From: Rhizomys pruinosus
Taxonomy: Eukaryota > Chordata > Mammalia > Rodentia > Spalacidae
Assembly (NCBI GenBank): GCA_009823505.1
Contig: VZQC01005889.1
Span: 1,376,594 to 1,440,593, forward strand
DNA length: 64,000 bases
Direction of reading: 5' to 3'
The notes under the pieces were generated by a model. That model saw only the letters and a list, made by a program, of their open reading frames with translations, made no database searches and was not told the DNA's origin. Positions 33,895 to 45,386 of the stretch are shown piece by piece. Made by a program: the position numbers and the translations under genes. Each line of letters opens with the position of its first letter. Positions within the stretch are counted from its first letter, which is position 1.

Positions 33895-35325
33895 TTGGGG
33901 GTTTCACTGGAGGTCTTTAATCCATTCTGGAGTTGAACTTGGCACAAGGCGAAGGTAGGGTTTAATTTCATTCTTCTACAAGTGGTGATCCAGTTTTGGC
34001 CAACACCAATTGCTGAAGATGCTGGTCTTTTCTTCCGATTGGTCCCTTCTTGGCCGCCTTGTCAAATAGGAGGTACTGAAATTGTATGTGCTCAAGTTTT
34101 AAGATCTTCAGTTTTTGTTCCATTGGTCAACAAGTCTGATTTTGTGCCAGAACCAACCTGTGTTTTCTACAGCCTGTAGTATAGTTTGAAGTCTGTTATA
34201 GAGATCTCCCCTGTATTGACTTTTTCACTCAGGTTGTTTTGGCTATTTCAGGTCTTTTGTTTTTCCAAATAAAATTAAGGACTTTTTTTTTTCAAGCCTG
34301 TGAAGAAACTCTTGGGATTTAAATTGGGTTTTTTTTAAATCGTGAAACCCAAACTCTGAAGGCAAAGAAGAAAAAGTTGGCAGCAAACAAAGATATAGCG
34401 TAAGAAAATATTTCTAAATAGACAGTAGCTGCCAAGAAATAAGGTCAACAATGTGACAAATGGGACTCATTAAATTCAAAAGCTCTGTACATCAAAAGAA
34501 ACAATCAAGGAAGTGAAAGAGAAATCCACAGAGTGGGATTCACCGCAGAAACATCTAACAAAGAGATTGATCCGGAATGTAAAGCTACTCCAAAAAACAA
34601 AAGAAGAAAGAAAACAAATGAACCCACTCATTTGGAGCAAGAGCTGAACATAGATTCACAAATGAGGAATTAGAATGGCTAAAACATCTTAAGAGTGTTC
34701 AACATCACTAATACTATCCTTAAGGAAATGCCAAATCAAAACCACTTTAAGATATCATATTATTCTAATAAGACTGGCTAGGATCAAGAAAAAAATGATA
34801 CCAAATGATGATGGTAGAGGTTGTGTGAGAAAGAGAAAAACTCATCCACTGCTGTGGAGGAATGTAAACTTGTACAGCCACTAATGGAAGCAGTGTGGAG
34901 AACCTTTGGAAGAATTGGAATGAACTTGCCACCTGACCCAGCCATACTACTCTTGGGTATATCCCCACAAGAGTCATCTTACAGCAGAGATACGTGCACA
35001 ACATGGTTATTCAGTTTCTTCACATAGCAAGGAGTCTGGAACAACCCAGGTGCCTCAACTGATGAGTGATAGGGAAAATGTGGTACATCTACACAATGGA
35101 GTTCTATGCAGCAGTAAAGAAGATACATATCTTTGCGGTAAATTGCTGGAGCTAGAAATGATACTGAGTGAAGTACACAGTCCCAAAAAAACAAACAACA
35201 AATGGTACCGCATCTGTGGATGCTGCAACCAATTACCTAATTGTATGGCAAACTGATTAATGTTCAATGTGATCTGAAACAACTGTCTCTTACATTGTGA
35301 ATCCCTTAAAAAATAATAATAAAAA
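33895..35325 (+). mobile_element. Twin-primed L1 (copy-2 counterpart)
   Basis: Counterpart of 24,339-25,780: antisense ORF2 followed by sense ORF2 from about 34,341, then tail. Numerous one-base losses and gains relative to copy 1 break every frame. Confidence 0.88.
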
Positions 35326-35590
35326 AATAATAAGAGACATTACATTCAGGGTTCGTAAAGTGGAGGGTAGAGATGGTGAGGGGGTCTGAAATATGATCAA
35401 AATACATTGTATGCAATTGTCAAGATGAATAAGGTGGAGAGTGAGAAGCAGAACACCTAATATCGTCTGGCCCCAGTATGCACCCAAATGTTCACATATC
35501 CCTTGAACTTACACAACACAGATACATTCTCACATATACACTATACACACACACATATACAGAAAATAACTGGTGAATCACCGCTACAGG

Positions 35591-35593
35591 TTT

Positions 35594-35626
<33 letters not shown>

Positions 35627-35831
35627 TTTTTATTTTTTTTGTTTTTTTTTTTTGTTTTTTTTTTTTTTTAGTTTTTTAGTTTTTTCCTTTTTTGGGGTAT
35701 TTTTAGGCTGTGTTAGTACCAGCTATTTTGAGCTCGCCTTTCAGACCAGGCTGGTCTTGACCTCACAGAGATCCGCCTACCCTCCTCCCAAGTGTCGGGA
35801 TTAAAGGTGCATGCTGCCCCCACACCTGGCT
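35591..35831 (-). mobile_element. B1 SINE with interrupted T tract (copy-2 counterpart)
   Basis: Counterpart of 26,050-26,252. The T tract is longer (about 35,591-35,670) with isolated G and A bases, a pattern compatible with sequencing noise in a homopolymer. Confidence 0.82.
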
Positions 35832-38587
35832 TGCTACAGGTATTTTTATAAGGTTCTTGAACATAAAGGATATGTCTTCAAGAGTCATCGGGAGCCCCAA
35901 ACAAGTATATTAAAATATTAAATGTTCTCTGTTGTGGTTTAGTTTAACTCATATAATTTATTAATATTGTACTGTACTATTTAAATGTAAGTTACAGTCT
36001 TGGCTAACAGAACAGTTAGATTTCTTGTTGTTTTCTCCTTCTTGCATGGTTGGCACATAACACTGTTAATTGATCAAGACATTCTCTTGACCTGACAGTA
36101 GAGTCATTCCAGTTAGCCATCTCTGACCCTTCGGAATTGGCCTGAGGATGAAGCTAATCTGAAGACTGAGAGTTTGGCTATGCCTCAACAGCCTGTGAGG
36201 CAGTGCAGCAGATTTTCTGCTAGAGGTACAAAGATCCTCACGTGAATGAATGAATCTCTGAGGATCCTCGCCACAGCTGCCATTTGACTGCACCCTTTTG
36301 AGAGAGCCGAGGTTAGACCCACTCAGAAAAGCTTTGAAATTACTGACTTAGAGAAACAGAAAGTAATACTGCTGCTTGGTTCTCCTCTGTGTTAAAGTGA
36401 TGTTTTAGACAGAGTAGTTGCCTAATAAATGAAAGACAGGCATATTAAAATAATCTCAGTTGTAACTCCTAATCTTTAGAGCTGAGGACTCAACAACATT
36501 TAAAATATTTATTCAAAAAACAAAAGGCTGATGTGTTACTGCACATGCACTTTTTCCGCCTTTGGGCTGATTGCTGTTTTCACTTCTGACATGCTTTTCA
36601 CAATATGTTTTAAGGAGAAACCAATATTTTATAGTACTGCAAAAATGGTAAAAGCCGCCTCAATTTATTGAATGATGACACTCCCCAAATTCTCCTTTGT
36701 AATGACGTGAAAAAGAGAGAGAGCTACTGTCACTTGAAACTTGCTCTTCACTTACTTCGTTTGATTCCCCGAGGCCTTCATTTTCCCAGCAGCTCAGGTT
36801 CCACCCTGTTGTGATCTAAGTGAGGGTCTAAGAGGAACGTGAGAGCAAAATCTGAGAATCCTCAACCATTTTAACATATATGACATGCTAAGTCAGTAGG
36901 AGTGAATTTACTAAGGGTGTTCACTAGCGAGCAGGCTTATGTGTTTCAAGTGCACAGAGTAGACGTTGAAGACTTCAACCAGCATACATCAATGAGCTTA
37001 TCAAAAGAACTTCTAACGTGTTTCCTTACTACTCTCCTTTCTCTCCTCCTCTTTTTCCTTATGTTTCTCTTGTCTGCATATAATTCCAAAATCAATTATT
37101 TGGATATTTAAACAATATCTCTTGTACATGATTTTATCCAGCTATAAATCATGTAACAATAAATCTTATTTCATTTGCTTAATTATTGAGTTACTTTATA
37201 TATTTTTTTTAAATTCTATAATGTCCTGTAAGTTTTTCATTAAAGTGGGGAAGGTGATTTGATGGTGGATGGCTGTTCTACCTGAGAGGCCTGAAACAGA
37301 ACTCTTTGTCTCCAAGCCTTGTTGAAAAGAATATTCAAACAGCATGAAACCAGTGGAGCAGCCTTTGTCCTAGTTTCTTCCTAACCTAACTTAGTCTTCA
37401 GCATCCAGAAGGACATTCATTTCTTTTCTTGGTGCATGAGAAAGAATTGGCTCATTATTTTCCAGAGCTTCAGGGAGGACTTGCCTTCCAATGAAGCAGG
37501 AGCTAGTGTGGGGTCACGTAAAATCAACACTTGTTTTCTTCTTTGGGGAATTAGGTGATATATTCCTAAGTGAAAACCAGGTAAAGTAATTTTTTCTCAC
37601 AGAAAAGGACCTAAAATGGCAGGAAATATGGGACATGTGCTATAACATACATATTATATTTTACAGGAGCACAATCTCTTTACAGAAGCCTCCTGTCAGT
37701 GTGGATTCAAATTGTATCTTCTCTGCCTGTTATACTGAAAATAAAACAGAAAAAAAAAATTATATGAAATATCAGCATGCATTTTATGGCTTGCATGAAG
37801 GGATTTGTAAGAAAAGATTTCATATATATTTTCTCAAGAAATATGGTTCAAGGCACTTTTGAGAAGAACATTTCAGCTTTGTTTTTCCCGCCTTCCTAAG
37901 GCAAATTCTACCGTGTCCCATAATCACTGACATTGATGTCTTCTTCCAGCTCACAGACTCGTGGACAGGAGCCCGCCTTGTTTTCTGTTCTTTGACACCT
38001 CTGTTCATGACAGGCAGAACAAGAGCTGAATGCTGAGCTGGGCAAAAGCATGTGTTTTAGCGTCTTCAGGCCTGGGTTGTACGTTGGCTCAGGTGAGTGA
38101 CAATGGGAAAGCTAATCATACCCAAGGCCTAAGTTTATACAGCCTTACTCCATTCTCAGGTATGAACTGCAATTTTCTGGGAACCTCATAAATAAGGCTA
38201 TAAACTTTGTTTTATAGTAAAAACATGTCTTAACTCCTATGTAGCCTAGTGTAGTAAGGATTCCTTTACCCTTGTGACCTATGGAAACACCCTATGATCT
38301 CATTCACTGAGAAAGAAACAAAATCAAAGCAAAAGAAAAAGATCCTTAGAAATCCTTTGAGATGTAACTTCAAATACCATCCAAAGCTTATAGATAGGAT
38401 TGTTAACACATTCAGCATGACTCTCTTGAGAAGCCCAGGACTGGTGTATACTGGTGTATACAATCCTTTCCTCGCGTCTCTTTCTATTAAGATGTGCTTA
38501 AATTATCTTAGAACTGTTCTTTAATAAATGCCAACTTTTCCGCACACTGACTCACCTGAAAGTCTTTCTGTGGCATGGCAATGTATG

Positions 38588-38822
38588 ATGCTGGAGAGAT
38601 AACTCGCCAGATAAGAGCAAACTGGCAGCTCTTCTCCAGAACCTGGTTTGTTTCCCAGCACCCACTTGGTAGCACAACCACCTGTAACTTCACTTCCAGG
38701 GGATTGGGTGCCCTCTTCTGGTCACCCATGAGCATTGCTGATATGGTTTTGTCATACTCATGCAGCAAAACACCATAACACAAAATAAATAAATTAAATA
38801 TGTAAAAAAAATTTTAAAAACA
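38588..38822 (+). mobile_element. B2 SINE (copy-2 counterpart)
   Basis: Counterpart of 29,014-29,250 with several single-base indels. Confidence 0.9.
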
Positions 38823-38907
38823 ATCCAACTTCCTCTGAGCAGAGGCCTCTGTAAGAACTCTTTAGCTTGCTGCAGGCCTGTGACCGTCTCTGCCACTGCT
38901 GGGATTG

Positions 38908-39345
38908 CTGTTTTGCTTCTCATCCACCTGTGCCCCTTTTCTAAGCCTAGGGAACAATCTGCGGAAGAGGGGGCATGGTAGAATGTAAGGGCTGCGATTG
39001 GGGTGAATGGTGAAACTACAGCAATGTAGTCTGGACACTCATTTGATCAACTTGATTGAACATACAACCCCTCACCCCCCGCTGGAAGGTGGGGCTGTGG
39101 GGGTTTGGGCACAACAGCCTACAAATTGGTTTTACATGAAGGATGCTTGTACTCATGGATTATCACTTATAGCCAAAAAATGATAAAAAAAAAAAAACTG
39201 AGAGAAAGATGCAGGACAGTTATGGCGGAATGCATGATCTGGGATGGGGTGGGGGTGGGGGGGAAGGGAAAGGGAAATATGCCTGAACTGAATTGGAAAA
39301 TAATGTATGAAATGCATAAAGCATCAATAAAAAAATGTTAAAAAA
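38908..39345 (+). mobile_element. L1 3' UTR of the 31,476-39,376 element
   Basis: CTGTTTTGCTTCTCATCC, CTAAGCCTAGGGAACAATCT, GCGGAAGAGGGGGCATGG, a G-rich tract (39,241-39,275) and terminal AAGCATCAATAAAA. Same subfamily as 15,247-15,660, 21,830-22,240 and 56,490-56,770. A second A run follows at 39,373-39,380 after about 23 unique bases. Confidence 0.82.
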
Positions 39346-39392
39346 AAACTGATTCCCAATGACTTACGAAACAAAAAAAACTGCTTAAGGCT

Positions 39393-40418
39393 TTGCCTAT
39401 ATTAGACCCTCTAGAAGCTTCACACAAAAGTGCAGATTCGTTTTGATACAGGGGAGAAAAGGAGTCTTCTTTTCGAGTTCTGTTTCCTTCAGAAAAGAAT
39501 GGACTCAAACTGAAGTTCTGGACCATTTGATTAGAATTTAAAGGAAAATCCCCAAGGCAGGCAACCTGCACATCTCAAAAGCTGCCCTTAGGAGGAAATT
39601 AGAGCAGAAAAGGGAAGACAGACATGAAGCCAGGCCTAGTTAGAGCTGCCCGGAAGTCAGACACTGGGTGAAGCAGCAGCAGTGTGGTAGAAAGGGGAGG
39701 CAGCTTTAGAGAAAAGGCAAAGAAACCCAAAATGAAGGCGCAGCCCAAAGCATCAGGGAAAATGAGCTTAGAAAAAAACCCTTGAAGAAGAAAAGGAGAG
39801 GTAACAGTTTTCACAACAATCAGAAAAGCAGAGAGACTACGTGCTTGTAGCCTGGTCCAAAATCACTGTACTTTGGGGTGCTTTTGGGGTGGGGATTCCC
39901 ATCAGGAAAAATTCACCATCACATAGATACAAGATGCACTGGATAGTCTGCCCATCTCCTCAGCATGACTTAAGCTGAACCAGGCTTCCTAGGAGTGGTC
40001 CTCTCTAGGTGGCTGACCTGGAAAATCTGGGAAGTTAAGGTTCCACCCAGGTCAGAGATTCTATTTTTTTGACCAGTTCATCTAATGGGGCTTTTGTGCT
40101 AGTCTGATGGTCATTCCCCTGCTGTTGTTTAGAATGCTTGGCTATGGGGGTATTTGGGAGGATAGTGTGTCTTAATTTATGGCAAGGTGAAAGAAAGTTC
40201 CCAGAAAAATCCTGCATTTTAGGCTGAACTTCCTGCAAGGCTGACCAACTGATTAACACTTCAATGACTGTGGAGAGTTTGGAATGGAGCAGATTCAGAG
40301 CCTAGCTACCTTTTATCTTGGGCCCTCTTTTGATGCCACTTAAATAGCCACTCTTTTCCCACCTCTGTCTCTGACCTAACAACCCCTTGACTAACAGACT
40401 AAAAAAACCTTTTGAAAT
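39393..40418. other. Unassigned intergenic sequence
   Basis: Continues the locus that precedes 31,460 once the L1 is removed. No repeat or coding feature recognised. Confidence 0.45.
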
Positions 40419-40733
40419 GTGTTAACTTAGCAGACCACCAATCGAAAAGCTAAGAATGTCATCAGAGAGCATCTGAAACCTATAGTAGAATCCGTTTGGC
40501 TTTGCTTTGACCTGCCTACTGAATGTGTCCATCAATGTACTTGAAAAGTTCCTTGATTTATGACTTTTCTTTGTTCTGTTTCTATAAAAATATAATACAA
40601 CTGTTACCTTGCTGGAACATGGAATTGGGAGCAACCTGAATCTATGTTTTCCAGGCCATGATCACTTGTATTAGGCTCCAGAATAAACCATCTCTTAACC
40701 CCTTTGAGATGGGCTTTATGCTTTTGTGTCAAC
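40419..40733 (+). repeat. Possible solo LTR
   Basis: TATA-like tataaaaata at 40,583-40,592, AATAAA at 40,682-40,687, TG start and CA end. This is LTR-like architecture only; no family recognised and no target-site duplication seen. Confidence 0.35.
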
Positions 40734-41299
40734 AGCAACTTCCCAAAATACTGGGAACAATGGGCAGCAGTGCATGGACATGGAGATGTAACAGTTTCAG
40801 TGAAAAAAACAGAGCTCATCCAAAGTGAGAACAATTCTCTGCTGACAAAGTAAACTATGTAAATGCCTCCTCTACAGGAAAGTATGCTGGGGGTGGATGA
40901 GACACACCCTACATACCACATTGATCAGTTTTGTCTGGTGATGAGTATTATAAAGCTGTCCAGTGTGCTCAAAGGAGTGGGGCCCAGTAAAGGTAGGGAT
41001 TATGTACCTAGCACAAAGAGCTTTCAGCCACCAGGTATGGCTGATGAGGAGCCAGGTGGCTTATGGATTATGGGATATGGCTGTGGATCAGAGAGAGCTA
41101 AACCTACATTTGATTTTTCTAACAGTCTTTTCATTTTAGTATCCCCTTAGCAGCTAGCCTCAAGACCAATTCATTCGTGCTTCAAATGGATGTATCACCT
41201 CCTCCAAGGTTCGGGGAACATTATGCAGAAGAAGTTACAGAAAAAAACCAAAGACCCAGAGGAAGAGGTAGAGAATTGTGGTAAAATTACTCACTCTGG
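40734..41299. other. Unassigned intergenic sequence
   Basis: An open frame at 40,863-41,150 (95 codons) shows no recognisable motif; considered chance. Confidence 0.4.
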
Positions 41300-41830
41300 G
41301 TATAACATAGCCATCATCACCATGGAGCAGAGATTGCTGTTGTGACCTGTGTAATACCTCGACCGTATAGTTACACCAATGAAACAAGCAATGGAAGAAA
41401 TAGAATGAGGACTTCGTAGGAAGAGTAATGGATTGTTAGCATTCCCTGCTATAGTGAGGAGAAGGTAGTGCAACTCTTACCTGAGATTCTAGCTGTTCAC
41501 TCCTCTCCACACTCCTGCAGCTGCCAGTGTTCTTGAAGAATGTTACATTATTACATATTCTCAATATTACATATTGAGAAAGGAAGATTAACTGAAGGTA
41601 GAACTCAGTTGATACAGCTGTTAGGAGTTATCACCTATGGTAGGGCAGTACTTTTGTTACTGTTGTTGATGCTGATAGGTTTGTATTACTAATGCTCCTA
41701 TAATTAATTCCCCACTGATGTTTCTGTAAGGAACCCCAGTAAGCTCATTGCTTCACCAAGCTGGACTTGGGTGGAATTGTTCTTTTAGCCTTTCTGGGCG
41801 AATAGACATTTGTTCACATCTTCCTAGGAA
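41300..41830. repeat. Unidentified dispersed repeat, copy 2
   Basis: Homologous to 30,275-30,745: GCAGAGATTGCTGTTGTGACC at the start and GCTTCACCAAGCTGGACTTG near the end. Carries an extra segment around 41,540-41,690, including a short TATTACATATTCTCAATATT self-complementary patch. Confidence 0.6.
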
Positions 41831-41835
41831 AAGTA

Positions 41836-41880
41836 ATGCAAAGGTGGCACTCTGCCAACTGAGCTACATCCTGAGTCTCT
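41836..41880 (-). mobile_element. ID/tRNA-derived SINE fragment
   Basis: CTGCCAACTGAGCTACATCC is the complement of an ID-type tRNA-derived 5' end. Very short fragment. Confidence 0.5.
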
Positions 41881-42062
41881 TTTCAAGGACACAATGAAGA
41901 GTTGTAGAGGGATGTTGGTAATCTTGGGAATGTAGTTCTTGTTGGAGGTTATAGGGGTGACCAGTTGGTAGAGCAGACCCAGAAAAGAGTAAGAGTCTAG
42001 TACTCGAAAAATGGAATAATGAACAGGAGGGTGAGAGAGGACTTCTAATATAAGGCATGGAG

Positions 42063-42190
42063 TCTGAGTGATGGTGCATGCCTTTAATACCAGCACTCAA
42101 GAGAATCTTTGTGAGATCAAGGCCAGCCTGGTCTAGATAGCCAGTTCCAGGACAGATGCAGCTACAGGGAGATCCTGTCTCAAAAAAGAA
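42063..42190 (+). mobile_element. B1 SINE, partial
   Basis: GATGGTGCATGCCTTTAATACC, GATCAAGGCCAGCCTGGTCT, GGGAGATCCTGTCTC, A tail. Small internal deletion. Confidence 0.88.
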
Positions 42191-42687
42191 AGCATAAATT
42201 AAAGTTAGTCAAAAAAGGAGACACCCCTAGAGAATATGTATAATTTAGGTGGCAAATTTTGCTTAGTAGTTATAATTAAGTGCTTTGGCTATGTAACAAG
42301 AAAGACACTGTCCTTCAAGTTCTTGATCAGGGTGGTCCAAAGACACCCAAAAGGACACAGGCTATTTGCCATGGCCCTTCATTACCTTTTAGAACTTGAA
42401 TGTAAGACCCTATTGCTGACAACAGGACATACTTCAGATGCAAGACTTGGAGAAATGGAGCTAGAACTGACCTGGAAGCCTCCTCCCAGAAGACGAGCTC
42501 TCATAGATTTGGTGGACACTATGCAAGCTGCTAAGGAAGGAAGTCAATCAATGGTTCAACACAAGCTTTAAAGCCTAATAACCACAACAATGAGTAGCAC
42601 ATCAAACTGGTATAGTAATGGAAGTTTTATCTTGGAGGTAATCAGCAGGTATCTAATTAGACTTAAAGCCCACTCAGTAGGAGGAAA
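42191..42687. other. Unassigned sequence with one 111-codon frame
   Basis: An open frame at 42,236-42,571 has a basic C-terminal half but no motif I recognise, no upstream promoter signal and no splice context. It may be chance. Confidence 0.35.
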
Positions 42688-43568
42688 CTATGGTGATAGT
42701 GTAAACATAGCCAAATACACATAGTGTAGAGAGAACCCTATGCCTTGTCATATCCCTAATCAAACATAATTTCTTAATGTATGCTAAATGGTGATCTTTA
42801 TATTTATAGACAAGTATCCCAGTAACCACTCATCAAGCCATCTTATTTTTGTATGGGGATGATTACAGAATTCTTTAACGGGTCACAAGCATGGAATACG
42901 TATCTGTGAGATGCCCAGATACATCTAAATAATACATCTGCAATAGAACTCTACACCTAAAGTTCACAAAACAGAGTAGAATGGGGTACAGAGAATACTA
43001 GTGTATCTCTCACTTCTCACCAGCTAAGCTCCCACATGCAAAAAAGCACAGAAGGCACAACTGCCCCAAATGTAGAGAATAAGAGACTCTGGACAAGACT
43101 CATATTAAACCTCACCCATTCAGGGCTCAGGGACCACCGCGAAAGAGGGGGCAAAGAGATTGTAAGAGCTAGGGGTGATGTATGACCATAGAGAAACAGA
43201 GTCCTCCAGGCTTGCTCATATGAACTTGCAGCAATGTTGGCAATATGGACAAAAAGTATTCATACAAAAAGAACTGGGGAAATGGGCAGGAGGCCCCAAC
43301 CTTGGCTGAGGAGCTATTAGCAGGTGATCACTGTTAGGTGAGCAAGAATTGATCTTTAAGGGACTGATGCTAGATAGGCTGACCAGGTTTCAGTGCATGA
43401 ACTCACACACCAAAGGACATCTGGGTACACAAACTTGATTAGATGGGCCTTAGCATATATGACAATGCATGAAATCTGGTGTTTGGGCAGATAGGGGAGA
43501 AGGTCTAAATATGATTAACATGTATGGAATGCAGAAAAATTCAATAAAATATATGTTGAAAATAATTG
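42688..43568 (+). mobile_element. Lx-type L1 3' UTR
   Basis: GTAAACATAGCCAAATACAC, CAGGGCTCAGGGACCACC, GAAAGAGGGGGCAAAGAG, TGTAAGAGCTAGGGG, and terminal AAAATTCAATAAAATATATG. Uninterrupted relative of the 20.3-23.1-kb copy. Confidence 0.75.
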
Positions 43569-43796
43569 CTTGGCATTATAGACACTGTAATTAAGAAAAG
43601 CATATTTTAAATAATGTGATTTAAATAATGTGATTAACTCACATAGGTAATCTAGACACATGGACTATAAGAAATAGACCAGCAAGGTTGATCCTTACTA
43701 CAGTAGGGCAACTTCAGTGTCCCACGGTTGTAGACTACAAACATAGATCTGCAGAGGTGGTCATACTTATCAACAGAGCCTCTCTCAAAAATCAAA

Positions 43797-43992
43797 TATT
43801 ATGTGCTTGATTGTATTGAGTGCTTGTGTATAAGTGCTCTTCAATGCCCATGGAGGTCATAAGAAGGCGTCAGATCCTCTGGAATTGGTGTTACAGATGA
43901 TTGTTATCTGCCATGTGGGTGCTGGAAATCAAATCTGGGTCATCTGCAAGAGCAGTCAGTGCTCTTAACCACTAAGCCATCTCTCCAAGCTC
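43797..43992 (-). mobile_element. B2 SINE
   Basis: Antisense B2: TCATCTGCAAGAGCAGTCAG, TCTTAACCACTAAGCCATCT, ending near CCAAGCTCCCC. Moderately diverged. Confidence 0.9.
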
Positions 43993-44005
43993 CCCTTTTT
44001 TAAAG

Positions 44006-44075
44006 AAAATAATTTTATTATTTTTATTTTATGTGCATGAGTGTATTGCCTGAATATGTATAAGAACAATGCCTT
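44006..44075 (-). mobile_element. B2 SINE tail fragment
   Basis: TTTTATTTTATGTGCATGAGTGTATTGCCTG-like tail region only; 5' part absent. Confidence 0.6.
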
Positions 44076-44551
44076 CTTAACCAGTTTTACTGTAGTCCTA
44101 TGCTGCTGTGAGGGACTTCTCTAGAGAAGGGCTCCTGAGGTCAAAGCTCCCAGTAGGTCCCTCTAAAGAGAAGGGCTTCAGGTTTGATAATCTTCCATGT
44201 CATATCCTTTTTTTCCCCTCATAGTTCCCTCTATTATTATACTAAAAATGAAATGAGTGGTTGGAGTTTTGCATGGAATCTAGACAGTCATAACTACTGA
44301 TATGCAGGTTCTATCAGGCAACATAGACAAGTGGAGCAAAGCTTTATCTTTCCACCTTGTCAGTTGCTCACTACAGGTAAGGCAGATAATTACCTCTAGA
44401 GAATTTCTAGGGGAAATAATTACTTTTGCTTGCCCAAGTGTATTACTTCCCTGAGTCACCATAGCATCTGAAATTTCACTGTTAAAGCTGTTTTCTTTAT
44501 ATTATATTATAGAGTATAGCTCTATAGTCTTTGTAGGAAGCTTTCTTTTTG
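44076..44551. other. Unassigned intergenic sequence
   Basis: No feature recognised. Confidence 0.45.
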
Positions 44552-45217
44552 TGCTGAACAGGAACCAAGCGGCCCTGCTTGGGGGGAGGGGGACACAGCA
44601 CTTGCCCTCAGCTGTTGTAGGGAGCTGGCCTCTCCACGCAGACACCAGCCAGCTACTTCCCATAGCCCGGCCTGGATGGTACTTCCAACTCAGGCCCTTA
44701 GCCTGGACCCACAACCACGAGACACATGTTCCACTCTTGGCCATGACTTCCCACCTGCCCAGAGACTGCTGAACCCTGGACAGGAATTTCAGGCTGCTGG
44801 CTGCTGGCCTATCTTCAGCCTATGTCCACTCACAACACCAGCTACCCAGATTGGTGGTCTGCAAGGGGGACCTTTTTCCAACCCACTGGCCACCCAAATG
44901 AAATGCAGGCCTACCTTGGCCTGTATGCACGCAATAATTAATAAAAATAATGGCCGGGAATTCTGTGATGATGTTACTATGAAATTCAAATTTATTCCTT
45001 GCTGCAGCCTGCTTTTATAAACTAAATGACGTCAGTTCCCAGAGCCAATCATCGGCCCCCCAATTCTGCGCCACTGCACACCGTTGCCCCACCCAGCATC
45101 ACATACCTAGGCCACTTGTTTGCTCCTCTTTGGGGTGGGGTCAGACCCTGGCCACGTGGTGCCCTGAGGCGTCCTAGCTGAAAGCTACCCTGCAATTCAA
45201 ACTGGATTTTCCCACAA
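44552..45217 (-). repeat. Endogenous retrovirus-type LTR, probably solo
   Basis: On the minus strand the unit begins TGTGGGAAAATCC and ends TTCAGCACA (about 666 bp). It holds, in order, a CCAAT-type box (complement at 45,041-45,050), a palindromic CRE-like TGACGTCA (45,027-45,034), TATA-like TTATAAAA (45,013-45,020) and AATAAA (44,991-44,996). This is the layout of a retroviral LTR, class II-like by appearance. No matching target-site duplication was found and no viral genes adjoin, so it is probably a solo LTR. Confidence 0.65.
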
Positions 45218-45240
45218 GTCTCAAATATTTTATCCTCAAT

Positions 45241-45318
45241 ATTTTCTCCTCCTCCTCTTCTTTCTCCTCTTTCTCCTCTTTGTCCTCTTTCTCCTCTTTT
45301 TCTCCTCTTCTCCTTCAG
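45241..45318. repeat. Pyrimidine tract (CTCCTCTTT)n
   Basis: About 75 bases of nearly pure C/T built on a 9-base CTCCTCTTT unit. Such tracts can form triplex DNA. Confidence 0.9.
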
Positions 45319-45386
45319 TGCTGAGGATTGAGGACAGGTCTCTCACACATTAAGCATGCACTTTAACACTGAGCTACACGGCCAAA
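45319..45386 (-). mobile_element. ID/B4-like SINE fragment
   Basis: GTGCTGAGGATTGAGGACAG, ACACTGAGCTACACGGCC: complement of an ID-type tRNA-derived element, diverged. Confidence 0.65.

Larger units (their letters stand above)
31827..38907. repeat. 7.1-kb duplicated block, copy 2 (indel-rich)
   Basis: Second copy of 22,241-29,338, same orientation, starting in an A-rich run and ending TGGGATTG at 38,907. Long stretches (for example 35,835-36,600) appear identical to copy 1, while 31,870-35,700 and patches near 36,605-36,660, 37,040-37,210, 37,740 and 38,610-38,830 carry dense 1-5-base indels. Contained relics correspond to copy 1: Lx 3' end 31,868-32,695, LTR piece 32,970-33,105, Lx 3' end 33,470-33,885. 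Confidence 0.93.
31476..39376 (+). mobile_element. Full-length L1 whose body is replaced by a 7.1-kb block
   Basis: Outer 16-bp target-site duplication aaaactgcttaaggct at 31,460-31,475 and 39,377-39,392. The left end is an L1 5' UTR (31,476-31,826); the right end is an L1 3' UTR with tail (38,908-39,376). Between them, where ORF1 and ORF2 are expected, lies copy 2 of the 22,241-29,338 block. Either a real rearrangement or, more likely, an assembly error within a repeat. Confidence 0.8.

Noticed and set aside
22241..38907. Recent biological tandem segmental duplication
   Set aside because: Not excluded, but ranked below an assembly artefact because copy 2 replaces an L1 body inside an intact target-site duplication and its differences are mostly clustered indels.
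42236..42571. 111-codon open frame as a possible small gene
   Set aside because: No recognisable domain, no start context or polyadenylation signal, and flanked by a B1 and an L1 3' end; coding status cannot be supported.
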